From assembly GCA_963803755.1 (NCBI GenBank), contig CAWDNP010000012.1:62001-126000 (forward strand): DNA of 64,000 nucleotides, given 5' to 3'. The position numbers and the translations under genes were made by a program. Under the pieces are notes generated by a model. That model was given only the letters and a program-made list of their open reading frames with translations, was not told the origin of the DNA and did not search any database. Position 1 is the stretch's first letter; every line of letters begins with the position of its first letter. This DNA is from CAVUPF01 sp963803755. Lineage in GTDB: Bacteria > Actinomycetota > Thermoleophilia > Solirubrobacterales > 70-9. Below, piece by piece: positions 24,704-31,938 of the stretch.

Positions 24704-24719
24704 TGAACCAAATGGTTCA
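24704..24719 (+). promoter_or_regulatory. Perfect palindromic operator over the arsR start codon
   Basis: TGAACCA-AA-TGGTTCA is a perfect inverted repeat that contains the ATG at 24712-24714; a TATATT box (24699-24704) lies just upstream. ArsR-type repressors bind 12-2-12-like palindromes of this kind, so autoregulation is likely. The almost leaderless arrangement means that a bound repressor would cover both promoter and start. Confidence 0.6.
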
Positions 24720-25050
24720 GTGTAAGCCCGAACTCGACCGGACCTTCGCGGCGCTCGCGGACCCGACACGCAGGTCAATCCTTGAGCGGCTCGTCCAAGG
24801 CAGCGCCACCATCACCGAGTTGGCGGAGCCGTTCGGGATGTCGCTGACCGGGCTGAAGAAGCACGTGGGGATCCTGGAGGACGTCGAGCTCATCACCACC
24901 GAGAAGGTCGGGCGGGCTCGTCAGTGCAGCCTTGGCCCCCGACGCCTTGAGGACATCCAGCGATGGATTGAGACCTATCGTCAGATGCTGGACGCTCGCC
25001 TCGATCGATTGGAGAAGCTCCTCGAAAACACGAAAGGAGAGTCGAAATGA
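24712..25050 (+). CDS. ArsR-family transcriptional regulator
   Basis: 112 residues from ATG 24712. DRTFAALADPTRRSILERLVQGSATITELAEPFGMSLTGLKKHVGI is the typical winged helix-turn-helix of the ArsR group that is paired with SRPBCC proteins; metal-binding ELCVCDL-type Cys are absent, so it probably senses something other than metals, or nothing at all. Its stop overlaps the leader of the SRPBCC gene by a few bases. A palindrome overlaps the start codon. Confidence 0.92.
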   Translation: MVQCKPELDRTFAALADPTRRSILERLVQGSATITELAEPFGMSLTGLKKHVGILEDVELITTEKVGRARQCSLGPRRLEDIQRWIETYRQMLDARLDRLEKLLENTKGESK

Positions 25051-25069
25051 CCAACGACCAACAAGGACC

Positions 25070-25546
25070 ATGGCCGAGACGACAACGCTGAGGACGCCCT
25101 CGGATCGCGAGATCGTCACCGAGCGCGTGTTCGACGCGCCCCGGAGTCGCGTGTTCGCGGCCTACACCGACCCCGAGCTCATTCCCCAGTGGTGGGGTCC
25201 CCGACGCATGACCACGATCGTGGACCAGATGGACGTCAGACCCGGTGGGGTGTGGCGGTTCCTCCATCGCGACTCAAGCGGAGATGAGCACGGTTTCAGG
25301 GGGACGTATCGAGAGGTCACACCACCCGAGCGCCTCGTCCAGACGTTCGAATGGGAGGGGATGCCAGGCCACGTCGTCGTGGAGACTGTGATGTTCGAGG
25401 ACCTTGGTGAGCGCACGAAGGTGACGACCACGTCGCTCTTCCACACCCCCGAGGAGCGCGACGGCATGCTCGCCTCGGGCATGGAGAGTGGTCTTACCGA
25501 ATCCCACGATCGCCTTGCCGAGTTGCTCGCTCGAGAGGAGATGTGA
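25070..25546 (+). CDS. SRPBCC (AHSA1-like) protein
   Basis: 158 residues from ATG 25070 (AAGGA just upstream). The AHSA1/CalC-like fold is clear from REIVTERVFDAPRSRVFAAY, PELIPQWWGPRRMTT, GGVWRFLHRDSSGDEHGF and the last helix GLTESHDRLAEL. Such proteins bind hydrophobic ligands and are almost always encoded with an ArsR-type regulator, as here. The exact ligand is not known. Confidence 0.9.
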   Translation: MAETTTLRTPSDREIVTERVFDAPRSRVFAAYTDPELIPQWWGPRRMTTIVDQMDVRPGGVWRFLHRDSSGDEHGFRGTYREVTPPERLVQTFEWEGMPGHVVVETVMFEDLGERTKVTTTSLFHTPEERDGMLASGMESGLTESHDRLAELLAREEM

Positions 25547-25681
25547 TGAGGAAGGTAGTCCTAGAATGAACGCCACTGAATCTATGGCGTATCGGCGCAT
25601 ATCGACGTAGACCAGCTTTCAGCTCCCAGTCAGAAGCTGCTGCAGCTCAACCGATTTTCGTGGGCGAATAAGGGCGTTTCA

Positions 25682-25723
25682 TTGGTGGTCCAGGCGTCGC
25701 TGGCTCGAATCCGGTCGTCCACC
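25682..25723 (+). pseudogene. 3' part of the split tRNA-His gene
   Basis: TTGGTGGT (a degenerate anticodon loop with one extra G), 3' anticodon stem CCAGG, T-arm GCTGG-CTCGAAT-CCGGT (CTCGAAT instead of TTCGAAT), acceptor CGTCCAC and C73. It completes the half at 23591-23620. The changed T-loop and extra base indicate decay. Confidence 0.78.
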
Positions 25724-25781
25724 TTCATTCTTGGAAGCCCATACCGGCAGGGGCGCGGGATGGGGGGTCGAAAAAGGGCGC

Positions 25782-26507
25782 ATGGATCGGAAGCTCGATG
25801 TTGGCGACGCTCTCAGCGAGGTCTTCTCGACTTATGGCGCCCAGGCGGGCGTGCTGCTGCCGGTGGCGTTCTAGCTCTTCTTGGTCGTGGCCATCGTCAA
25901 CGGGCTCATAGCTACGAGTCTGACCCTGCTCCCGATCGCGCTCGCGATCAACGTGGTCGCTGGAACGCTCTATCAGGGCATGGTCGTGGGGTTGGTTCGA
26001 GATGTCCAGGACGGCCGCCGGGACTCCTCGATAGGAGAGCTGATGCGCTCGGTGGCTCCGGTAGTCCCGCCGCTGGTCGGAGCCGGTTTGCTCTCCGGTC
26101 TGGGCGTCGGCGCCGGCGCCGTGCTGTTCGTTGTTCCGGGCCTGGTCTTGCTGACGATCTGGGCCGTCATCGCGCCGGTGATCGTGGTCGAGCGCTCCGG
26201 CGTCATCGACGCGTTCGGCCGCTCGCGCGCACTTGTTCGCGGCAACGGATGGCGGGTCTTTGGCGCGATCCTTGTCGTATTCCTGATCACCTTCATCGCC
26301 GAGCTCGTGCTCAGCGCAATCGGCGCGAGCGTCGCCAACGGAGCCGTCGTGCGGATCGTTTTCAACGCAGTCGCGGCGACGCTCACCGCGCCTATCGGGG
26401 CGCTCCTTGCAGCGGTGCTCTACTTTCGCCTGCGTGCAATCGAGGAGGTCGCGGGCTCCACCGCCGCGGGCCCAGCCGATCCGCCGATACCGCCAGGGGC
26501 GGTATAG
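25782..26507 (+). pseudogene. Polytopic membrane protein with in-frame TAG
   Basis: The frame from ATG 25782 starts MDRKLDVGDALSEVFSTYGA, then meets TAG at 25872-25874 and continues LFLVVAIVNGLIATSLTLLP to 26507. Homologous proteins of this style (glycerophosphodiester-phosphodiesterase-type membrane domain, YciC-like) start exactly with such a cytoplasmic segment, so the stop lies inside the gene. About five hydrophobic segments follow, with AFGRSRALVRGNGWRVFGAI between them. An internal restart near GTG 25881 could still make a 208-residue protein. The stop may be a mutation or a base error. Confidence 0.6.
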
Positions 26508-26509
26508 CC

Positions 26510-26890
26510 TCAGCCCATCTCGATCAGCTCGACCCGGTACCCGTCTGGGTCGCGGACGAAACAGATGCGGGAGCCCTCCGTGCGGCCGCCGGGGCGGTAG
26601 GGAGGCTTCTCGGGGTCGATGCCGTCGGCGGCGAGGCGCTCGAGGGTGCCATCGAGGTCGTCGACGCCGATCGCGATGTGGTTGTAGCCGGTGCCCAGCT
26701 CGTAGGAGTCGACGCCGTGGTTGTAGGTCAGCTCGAGGCGCGGATCCTCGCCTGGCATGCGCATGAAGACGTTGATCGCCTCCTCACCGATCGGTATCCG
26801 GCCGACCTCCTCGAAGCCCAACTTCTCATAGAAGGCAACCGAGCGGTCGATGTCCCCGATCCGGTAGCACGTGTGTAGGTAGGTGGCCAT
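26510..26890 (-). CDS. Lactoylglutathione lyase-like VOC protein
   Basis: 126 residues from ATG 26890, as homology begins MATYLHTCYRIGDIDRSVAFYEKLGFEE. The VOC fold of glyoxalase I is complete: MRMPGEDPRLELTYNHGVDSYE, GYNHIAIGVDDLDGTLERL and the end FVRDPDGYRVELIEMG, containing the metal Glu. Glyoxalase I detoxifies methylglyoxal-thiol adducts; actinobacteria may use mycothiol or another thiol. Convergent with the membrane pseudogene. Confidence 0.88.
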   Translation of the reverse strand: MATYLHTCYRIGDIDRSVAFYEKLGFEEVGRIPIGEEAINVFMRMPGEDPRLELTYNHGVDSYELGTGYNHIAIGVDDLDGTLERLAADGIDPEKPPYRPGGRTEGSRICFVRDPDGYRVELIEMG

Positions 26891-27050
26891 ATGGGTCACC
26901 AGGCTATCGCCCGTCGATGCCAGGAGAGGATCCGCGCCGCCGCTTTCACGGCGATCGTCGGTTCTCTCTAACAAAGGGATTCGCGGCTAGGGTCCAGGCG
27001 TCCGTGACATCGATTCGAGGAGGACTGACGCGAAGAAGAGTTATCTGCGG

Positions 27051-27518
27051 TTGCCGCTGACGGCGGCGCTCATCGTCGGGGTCGGCCTTAGCGGGTGTGG
27101 TAGCAGCAGCAACACGACCACCACCACCGCAACGACGGCCGCGATCACCAAGACCGAATTCGTAGCGAAGGGCAACGCGATTTGCGTGGCAGGCAACAAG
27201 ACGCAGCAAGCTGCACTCAACGCTTTCGGCAAGAAACACGGTCTCAAGGAAAACCAAGCACCGACCAAGGCTCAGCAAGCCGAAGCCGTAGAAACTGTCT
27301 TGGCCCCCGGCATCCGGTCCCAGATCAACGCGGTCAAAGCCCTCGGAGCGCCGAGCGGTGAGGAACAGCAGGTGAACTCGGGGGTGGAAGCCGCCCAGCA
27401 GACGCTGGACAAAATCAAGGCGAACCCAGAACTGGCCTTCGCCAAGGAAAACGCCTTCGCGGCCGCCGGAAAACAGCTGCACGCGCTCGGTCTCACGAAG
27501 TGCGCAGCGAACAGCTGA
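27051..27518 (+). CDS. Secreted lipoprotein of unknown function
   Basis: At least 155 residues from TTG 27051. The lipobox GLSGC (Cys about residue 16) is followed by a Ser/Thr-rich linker and a helical domain (KTEFVAKGNAICVAGNKTQ ... LHALGLTKCAANS) with two Cys that may form a disulfide. A strong ribosome site GGAGG at 27019-27023 and an upstream basic stretch (KKSYLRL) suggest that the true start is around 27030, but no ATG/GTG/TTG is there in frame. It lies next to lgt, whose enzyme would modify such a lipobox. Confidence 0.7.
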   Translation: MPLTAALIVGVGLSGCGSSSNTTTTTATTAAITKTEFVAKGNAICVAGNKTQQAALNAFGKKHGLKENQAPTKAQQAEAVETVLAPGIRSQINAVKALGAPSGEEQQVNSGVEAAQQTLDKIKANPELAFAKENAFAAAGKQLHALGLTKCAANS

Positions 27519-28416
27519 GCAAGTCGATTCCAAGCACAAAGCAGAAGGACGCTATGGCGCCCTTCTGCTTTGGATACCGCCCCAGTCCGTCTCCGTCTAA
27601 GGTCGCCGGGCTCGTGTCGGTCTTAAGCGGGTCGGAGCCCCGCCTCTGGGTCCTCACGAACCACACGGCGCCGACGATCGTCAATATGCAGGCCACGTAG
27701 AAGTTCAGCCGCAGGCCGAAGATGTAGTGGGCGGGATCGACTCGTAGCGACTCCTCGAAGATGCGAAAGGCCGAGTAGCCGGTGACGTATAGGGCGAACA
27801 GGCCCGGCGGCTTGATCCGACGGTGGTGGCCCAACCAGACGAGGAACGCGGCGAGGCAGAGGTTCCAGATCAGCTCGTAGAGGAAGGTGGGCTGGAAGGT
27901 GGAAAAGCTCGAATAGCCAGGCGGGCGGTGGGCCGCTGAGATTTGAAGCGCCCAAGGCAGGTTCGTCGGCCCGCCGAAGAGCTCTTGGTTGAAGTAGTTG
28001 CCGATCCGGCCCACCGCTTGGCCGACCAGGAGCGCTGGGGCGGCCGCGTCCATGAAGGGGCCAGGTGAGACGCCGGCTCGGCGCAGCCGCCACACCCCGA
28101 CCGCTGCGCCCAAGGCGATGCCGCCCCAGATTCCCATCCCGCCGTCCCAGACCGCGAACGGCCCCCACCAGTGCGGGGGAACCAGGTTCGAGCTGGTCAG
28201 GTCGAAGTAGATCCGCCCTCCGATCAGCCCCGCCGGGAAGCCCCACATCGCGACGTCATAGACCAGCTCGCGCGAGCCGCCGATCGCCTCCCAGCGGCAG
28301 ACCGTTATGAAGACCGCCAGCGCCAGCGCGATCACGTACATCAGCCCGTATACGTGGACTTCGAAGGGGCCGAGTTGAAAGCCGCTGGAGGAAGGGCTGG
28401 GTATCGAGGCGAGCAT
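27493..28416 (-). CDS. lgt: Prolipoprotein diacylglyceryl transferase
   Basis: 307 residues from ATG 28416. Lgt transfers diacylglycerol from phosphatidylglycerol to the lipobox Cys at the outer face of the inner membrane. The signature GRIGNYFNQELFGGPTNLPW and LIGGRIYFDL, DGGMGIWGGI and FLYELIWNL are all present, with seven hydrophobic segments. The C-terminal tail (about 285-307) runs through the terminator hairpin and overlaps the 3' end of the lipoprotein gene by 26 bp, which is unusual. Confidence 0.93.
   Translation of the reverse strand: MLASIPSPSSSGFQLGPFEVHVYGLMYVIALALAVFITVCRWEAIGGSRELVYDVAMWGFPAGLIGGRIYFDLTSSNLVPPHWWGPFAVWDGGMGIWGGIALGAAVGVWRLRRAGVSPGPFMDAAAPALLVGQAVGRIGNYFNQELFGGPTNLPWALQISAAHRPPGYSSFSTFQPTFLYELIWNLCLAAFLVWLGHHRRIKPPGLFALYVTGYSAFRIFEESLRVDPAHYIFGLRLNFYVACILTIVGAVWFVRTQRRGSDPLKTDTSPATLDGDGLGRYPKQKGAIASFCFVLGIDLLSCSLRTS
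27538..27571. terminator. Bidirectional terminator hairpin between lipoprotein and lgt
   Basis: AAAGCAGAAGG (27538-27548) and CCTTCTGCTTT (27561-27571) form a perfect 11-bp stem with a 12-base loop, between two converging genes. The frame of lgt reads through it, so the last 25 or so codons of lgt may be a C-terminal extension gained by loss of an earlier stop. Confidence 0.6.
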
Positions 28417-28445
28417 GGGGGGCTGAATTGTCCCTGACGGCGGCC

Positions 28446-29312
28446 TCAACCCGGCGAGCTGAGGTCAGCGGCGAGACCGGCGACGCCCTGGCCGCCCTCG
28501 ATCTCATAGCGGTTCAGTTCGTAGGGGCGACTGCGACTCGCGTAGCCGGCGTTCTCGGTGACGGCGCCGGTGTAGCCGGCGGCGCGCACCGCGGCGATCG
28601 TCGCGCTGTTGTAGAGGCTCGACGGGTAGCAGAAGTTGTGCGAGGGCACGTGGTAGGTGCGCTGTAGGAAGCGGCGCGAGCCGGCCACCTGGTAGGTGAG
28701 CTCGGAGCCGCTCATGGTGGTCAGGTCGGGGTGGGTGGCCGAGTGTGAGTCGACCTCCCAACCCTTGGCGATAATCGGCTTGATGTAAGGCGGGGTCAGG
28801 TGTTCCACGGTGATCTCGAAGAGGACGCCAGGCCAGCCGTACTTGTCCAGCACCGAAGGGGCGAAGTGGACCTGGGCCGGGTAGCCGTTGTCGAAGGTGA
28901 TCACGATCGGCTTCGGGGGCAGCGTCCCCTTGCCATACCAGGCGTGCTCGACCTCATCGAGGGTGACGCCTTGATAGTCGTTGCGCGCGAGCCAGGCCAT
29001 CTCTTCGCGGAATTCGCGCGGGGAGACGTAGAGCCCGGGGTAGGCCTCGCTGGGTGGGGGGGTGCCGATCGCGTGGTAGACGAGAATCGGCACCGGGCCT
29101 CGGTGGGGCTTCCAGCCGGGCTGCGGTTGCGCGTTACGGACCAGCTCGGAGTGGGGGTGGGGACCTTCTGAGCCGTGCGACGCGGCGCTCTTTGACCTCC
29201 CGGCGCCGCCGGCCGTCCCCGAGCTGCCGCTCGTCCGCTCGAGGACCTTCAGCGCTGCGAGCGCTAGGGCGGCGATCAGCGCCAAGACGGCGATCAGGCG
29301 CCGCCGCCGCAT
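28446..29312 (-). CDS. Polysaccharide deacetylase (NodB domain), secreted or anchored
   Basis: 288 residues with an N-terminal membrane anchor (about 6-23) and a linker rich in Ser, Gly and His. The NodB domain starts at PVPILVYHAIGTPP; motif 1 is VITFDNGYPAQ, where the second Asp of the usual TFDDG is Asn, and motif 2 is DSHSATHPDLT with both metal His. CYPSSLYN is the later RPPxG-equivalent region. These enzymes deacetylate peptidoglycan or other glycans. With one metal Asp replaced the enzyme may be altered. It lies 29 bp upstream of lgt, same strand. Confidence 0.85.
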   Translation of the reverse strand: MRRRRLIAVLALIAALALAALKVLERTSGSSGTAGGAGRSKSAASHGSEGPHPHSELVRNAQPQPGWKPHRGPVPILVYHAIGTPPPSEAYPGLYVSPREFREEMAWLARNDYQGVTLDEVEHAWYGKGTLPPKPIVITFDNGYPAQVHFAPSVLDKYGWPGVLFEITVEHLTPPYIKPIIAKGWEVDSHSATHPDLTTMSGSELTYQVAGSRRFLQRTYHVPSHNFCYPSSLYNSATIAAVRAAGYTGAVTENAGYASRSRPYELNRYEIEGGQGVAGLAADLSSPG

Positions 29313-29499
29313 GACCCGGAGCCGCCGCGCCTCCGCGCGCCTCTCCTGTAGCCGATCGGGGGAGTGCTCGTCCGTAGCGCTGCGCAGCCTAATTCGTAGG
29401 CGGGCGGTTGAGAGCTTCCAAGGCGGGGCTTGCCCTCGCTTAGGGCATGGCCAAGGGCCTTACCCACGTCAAGGTCCGCCAAAGCGCCGCTGCGTCCGG

Positions 29500-29658
29500 A
29501 TGATCCGCCGCCTCACAATTCGCGGATCGCTGGTTCTGTTCGCGGTCGCCTGGGCGATCGTCTTCGGCCAGCTGGTGACCGGCAACGATCCGGCTCTCAG
29601 CCGCGCCCACAGCACCCGCAGGATCTCTCGTCCATCGCGCCGATCAGGGTCGGGTTGA
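29500..29658 (+). CDS. Possible small membrane protein, probably truncated
   Basis: From ATG 29500 a 52-residue frame starts MIRRLTIRGSLVLFAVAWAI then VFGQLVTGNDPALSR, a plausible signal anchor, then turns Arg/Ser-rich as it runs over the apbE remnant. It may be the start of a longer gene that has been lost. The rest of the region 29313-29500 shows nothing recognisable. Confidence 0.35.
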   Translation: MIRRLTIRGSLVLFAVAWAIVFGQLVTGNDPALSRAHSTRRISRPSRRSGSG

Positions 29659-29825
29659 CCAGGCCACCGCTTCCCTCGGCCGCGGCCAGGCCGATCTTGA
29701 CCGCCTCGCGAAGCAACTCGGGGGCGGGACGCGCTCGCGCGGGTCGGCGTTCAGCGCGCACAGCTCGCCTGCCGGGTTTAAAGTGCGACAGCGCCGGTCG
29801 ATTTCGGCCAAACGCGAGGAGCTGA
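29610..29825 (-). pseudogene. Fragment of an ApbE-type FAD:protein FMN transferase
   Basis: On the reverse strand, RLAEIDRRCRTLNPAGELCALNADPRERV (29820 to about 29727) and, one frame away, LREAVKIGLAAAEGSGGLVNPTLIGAMDE (about 29718-29625) together match a stretch from the first half of ApbE, which attaches FMN to redox proteins. Neither the N-terminus nor the C-terminal two thirds are present. A frame break near 29720 (GCCCCCG run) separates the two parts. Confidence 0.6.
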
Positions 29826-29828
29826 GGA

Positions 29829-30488
29829 ATGCAGCCGATGTGTGAGCCCTGGACCGACCGTCAGGACGCTGGCAAGGAGCTGGCGAAGCGACTGCTATCG
29901 CTAGCCGACGAGCACCCCGTCGTTGTGGCGCTCCCCCGCGGCGGCGTCCCGGTTGCGAGGGAGGTTGCGATGGCGCTTGGCGCACCGCTGGAGATCCTCG
30001 CCGTCCGCAAGCTCGGCGCCCCACACAACCCCGAGTACGGAATCGGTGCCGTCGTCGAGGACGGGACCCGCTTGATCGACGCCGAGGCGGTCGCGGTGCT
30101 GGGGATCAACGGAGGCGTCCTCGATTCGATCATCGCCCGCGAGACGGCAGAGCTTCGCCGCCGCGTGAGCGCTTACCGCGACGATTGTCGACCCCTTGAG
30201 CTGAAGGACCGAACGTTGATCGTCGTCGACGATGGCGTCGCGACCGGAGTCACCGATACGGCGGCGCTTCGCGCGCTGCGACGTCGGGAACCACGGCGGG
30301 TGATCCTCGCGGTCCCGGTCTGCGCGGCGGATACGATCCGGCGGTTGCGCGGGGAGGCGGACGGGATCGTCTGCCTGCTCGTCCCGCCGTTGCTGTACGG
30401 CGTTGGCCAGTGGTATCGGGACTTCCCACAGGTGTCAGACGCGGAGGTCGTGTCGGCACTGAGAGAGCTCCGCAGCGCCGCGGCTTGA
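29829..30488 (+). CDS. Phosphoribosyltransferase-family protein
   Basis: 219 residues from ATG 29829 (ATG 29838 also possible). The type I PRTase fold is clear: VVVALPRGGVPVAREVAMALG, LEILAVRKLGAPHNPEYGIGAV, and the PRPP-binding loop TLIVVDDGVATGVTDTAA. Proteins with this exact layout are common in actinobacteria and proteobacteria, often near stress or dormancy genes, but the acceptor base is not known. It stands alone, followed by a hairpin and the encapsulin operon. Confidence 0.88.
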   Translation: MQPMCEPWTDRQDAGKELAKRLLSLADEHPVVVALPRGGVPVAREVAMALGAPLEILAVRKLGAPHNPEYGIGAVVEDGTRLIDAEAVAVLGINGGVLDSIIARETAELRRRVSAYRDDCRPLELKDRTLIVVDDGVATGVTDTAALRALRRREPRRVILAVPVCAADTIRRLRGEADGIVCLLVPPLLYGVGQWYRDFPQVSDAEVVSALRELRSAAA

Positions 30489-30628
30489 GGGTCTAAAGGC
30501 GAGCGCGATGCGCCGCTACGGGCACCGCGAGGTCGGCCTGTGGCTGCTCTCGCTTGTGTTTCTTCGTCGGCGTTGCGAGGGCTTGATCATCACTACGGCG
30601 GCGGTGAAGCCGGCCGCAGCTGACATGA

Positions 30629-30660
30629 GCGCTCACATGGGCTGTCGCCCATGTGAGCGC
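30629..30660. promoter_or_regulatory. Perfect 14-bp hairpin upstream of the encapsulin operon
   Basis: GCGCTCACATGGGC (30629-30642), loop TGTC, GCCCATGTGAGCGC (30647-30660). It lies 141 bp after the phosphoribosyltransferase stop and 52 bp before the ferritin-like start. No T-tract follows on either strand, so it need not be a terminator; it could be an operator or an RNA leader for the encapsulin genes. Confidence 0.55.
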
Positions 30661-30712
30661 CAACCCCTAGAGTCTCGGTCTGCTGCACGTCAACGCGCTC
30701 GAAGGAGGTCAG

Positions 30713-31108
30713 ATGGGATTCGATCAGTATCACGAGCCACCCGAGGAGCTGCCCGCCGAGACCCGGACCTTTGCCCGGGTGTGCGCCTCGCTAACCGAGG
30801 AGGCAGAGGCGATCGGCTGGTATGAGCAGCGCCTCGCGGTCGAGCCCGACCCCGACGCGGAGGCGATCATGCGCGACGCCCAGGGGGAGGAGTTCAAGCA
30901 CTTCGCGATGGATCTCGAGTTCCTCCTCCGCCGCACCCCGAGCTGGCGCGCGATCGCAGAGGGAGTCCTCTTCCAGCCCGGAGGTATCGTCGAGCACGGA
31001 GAGCAGGCCGAGGCCGAGACGCTCGACGGCGGCTTCGGCGGGGACTCCTCGGCTGATGAGGGCTCCGGCTCGCTGGGCATCGGCAGCCTCAGGGAGGCGG
31101 CGCGATGA
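30713..31108 (+). CDS. Encapsulated ferritin-like protein (EncFtn)
   Basis: 131 residues; AAGGAGGT (30702-30709) precedes ATG 30713. EncFtn is a two-helix ferroxidase packaged in encapsulin shells, where it oxidises Fe(II) for storage. The start DQYHEPPEELPAETRTFARV is the family opening; the metal-binding Glu and His are in EEAEAIGWYEQR and EEFKHFAMDLEFLLRR. A flexible Gly/Glu linker leads to the C-terminal targeting peptide SLGIGSLREAAR, which docks in the shell. It overlaps the shell gene by 4 bp, so both are made together. Confidence 0.95.
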   Translation: MGFDQYHEPPEELPAETRTFARVCASLTEEAEAIGWYEQRLAVEPDPDAEAIMRDAQGEEFKHFAMDLEFLLRRTPSWRAIAEGVLFQPGGIVEHGEQAEAETLDGGFGGDSSADEGSGSLGIGSLREAAR

Positions 31109-31908
31109 ACCACCTCCTTCGCTCGCTCGCCCCGATCACCGACTCCGCCTGGGATCTCCTCGACGAGGAGGCCCGCGAGCGCCTCAGCGGCGCTCTCGCC
31201 GCGCGGCGGCTGGTCGACTTCGCCGGCCCTCACGGCTGGGAGCACTCGGCGACCAACCTCGGTCGCGCCACCCGGGTGAAATCGGCCCCCGCCAAAGGCG
31301 TCACCGGCTCGCAGCGACGTGTTCTGCCGCTGGTCGAGCTGCGCGCTAACTTCGTCCTCGCCCGCGAGGAGCTCCGAGACCACGACCGTGGCGCGGTCGA
31401 CGTCGACCTCGCGGAGCTCGACGACGCGGCGCATCGCATGGCCGTCGCCGAGAACGCCGCCGTCTTCCACGGCTGGCCTACGGCCGGCATCTCGGGGATC
31501 GCCGAGGCCGCGCCGGGTAAGCCGATCGCGCTCGGGAAAAGCGCCGAGGCCTATCCCCGCTCGGTCGCCGGCGCGGTCGAGCGGCTGCTGCACCGGGGGG
31601 TCGGGGGCCCCTACGGCCTCGCGCTCGGTCCCGATGAGTACACCCGCGTCAGCGAGACCGCCGAGCACGGCGGCTATCCGTTGCTCGACCACCTCGGCAA
31701 GATCCTCGCGGGCCCGATCGTCTGGGCGCCTGGGGTCCGGGGCGCGGTCGTCGTCAGCCTGCGCGGCGGGGACTTTCTCTATGAGTCCGGCCAGGACCTC
31801 TCGATCGGCTACGACAGCCACGACGAGGGGACCGTGCGCTTCTACCTGGAGGAGAGCTTCACCTTCGTGGTAGCGACGCCCGAGGCCGCGGTGCCGCTCA
31901 GCTCCTGA
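31105..31908 (+). CDS. Encapsulin shell protein (family 1, linocin-like)
   Basis: 267 residues. Encapsulins have the HK97 phage capsid fold and self-assemble into protein compartments. LRSLAPITDSAWDLLDEEARERL is the N-terminal helix that binds the cargo peptide; LVDFAGPHGW, ENAAVFHGW, and the end SHDEGTVRFYLEESFTFVVATPEAAVPL are conserved family blocks. Preceded and overlapped by its EncFtn cargo gene, so an iron-storage compartment is expected. No peroxidase cargo is nearby. Confidence 0.96.
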   Translation: MNHLLRSLAPITDSAWDLLDEEARERLSGALAARRLVDFAGPHGWEHSATNLGRATRVKSAPAKGVTGSQRRVLPLVELRANFVLAREELRDHDRGAVDVDLAELDDAAHRMAVAENAAVFHGWPTAGISGIAEAAPGKPIALGKSAEAYPRSVAGAVERLLHRGVGGPYGLALGPDEYTRVSETAEHGGYPLLDHLGKILAGPIVWAPGVRGAVVVSLRGGDFLYESGQDLSIGYDSHDEGTVRFYLEESFTFVVATPEAAVPLSS

Positions 31909-31938
31909 GCGACGGTTGCGCCTGGCAGTCTAGGGGCA

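Larger units (their letters stand above)
23621..25681. mobile_element. Inserted segment (about 2.1 kb) splitting tRNA-His
   Basis: Bounded by the two halves of a tRNA-His gene. It holds an intact tRNA-His(GTG) on the opposite strand 36 bp from the left junction, a SHOCT-domain protein, a possible zinc-ribbon ORF, and an ArsR/SRPBCC operon. No integrase or transposase is visible, and I could not find a clear direct repeat at the junctions, unlike the tRNA-Arg island. Exact ends are uncertain by several bases. Confidence 0.6.
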
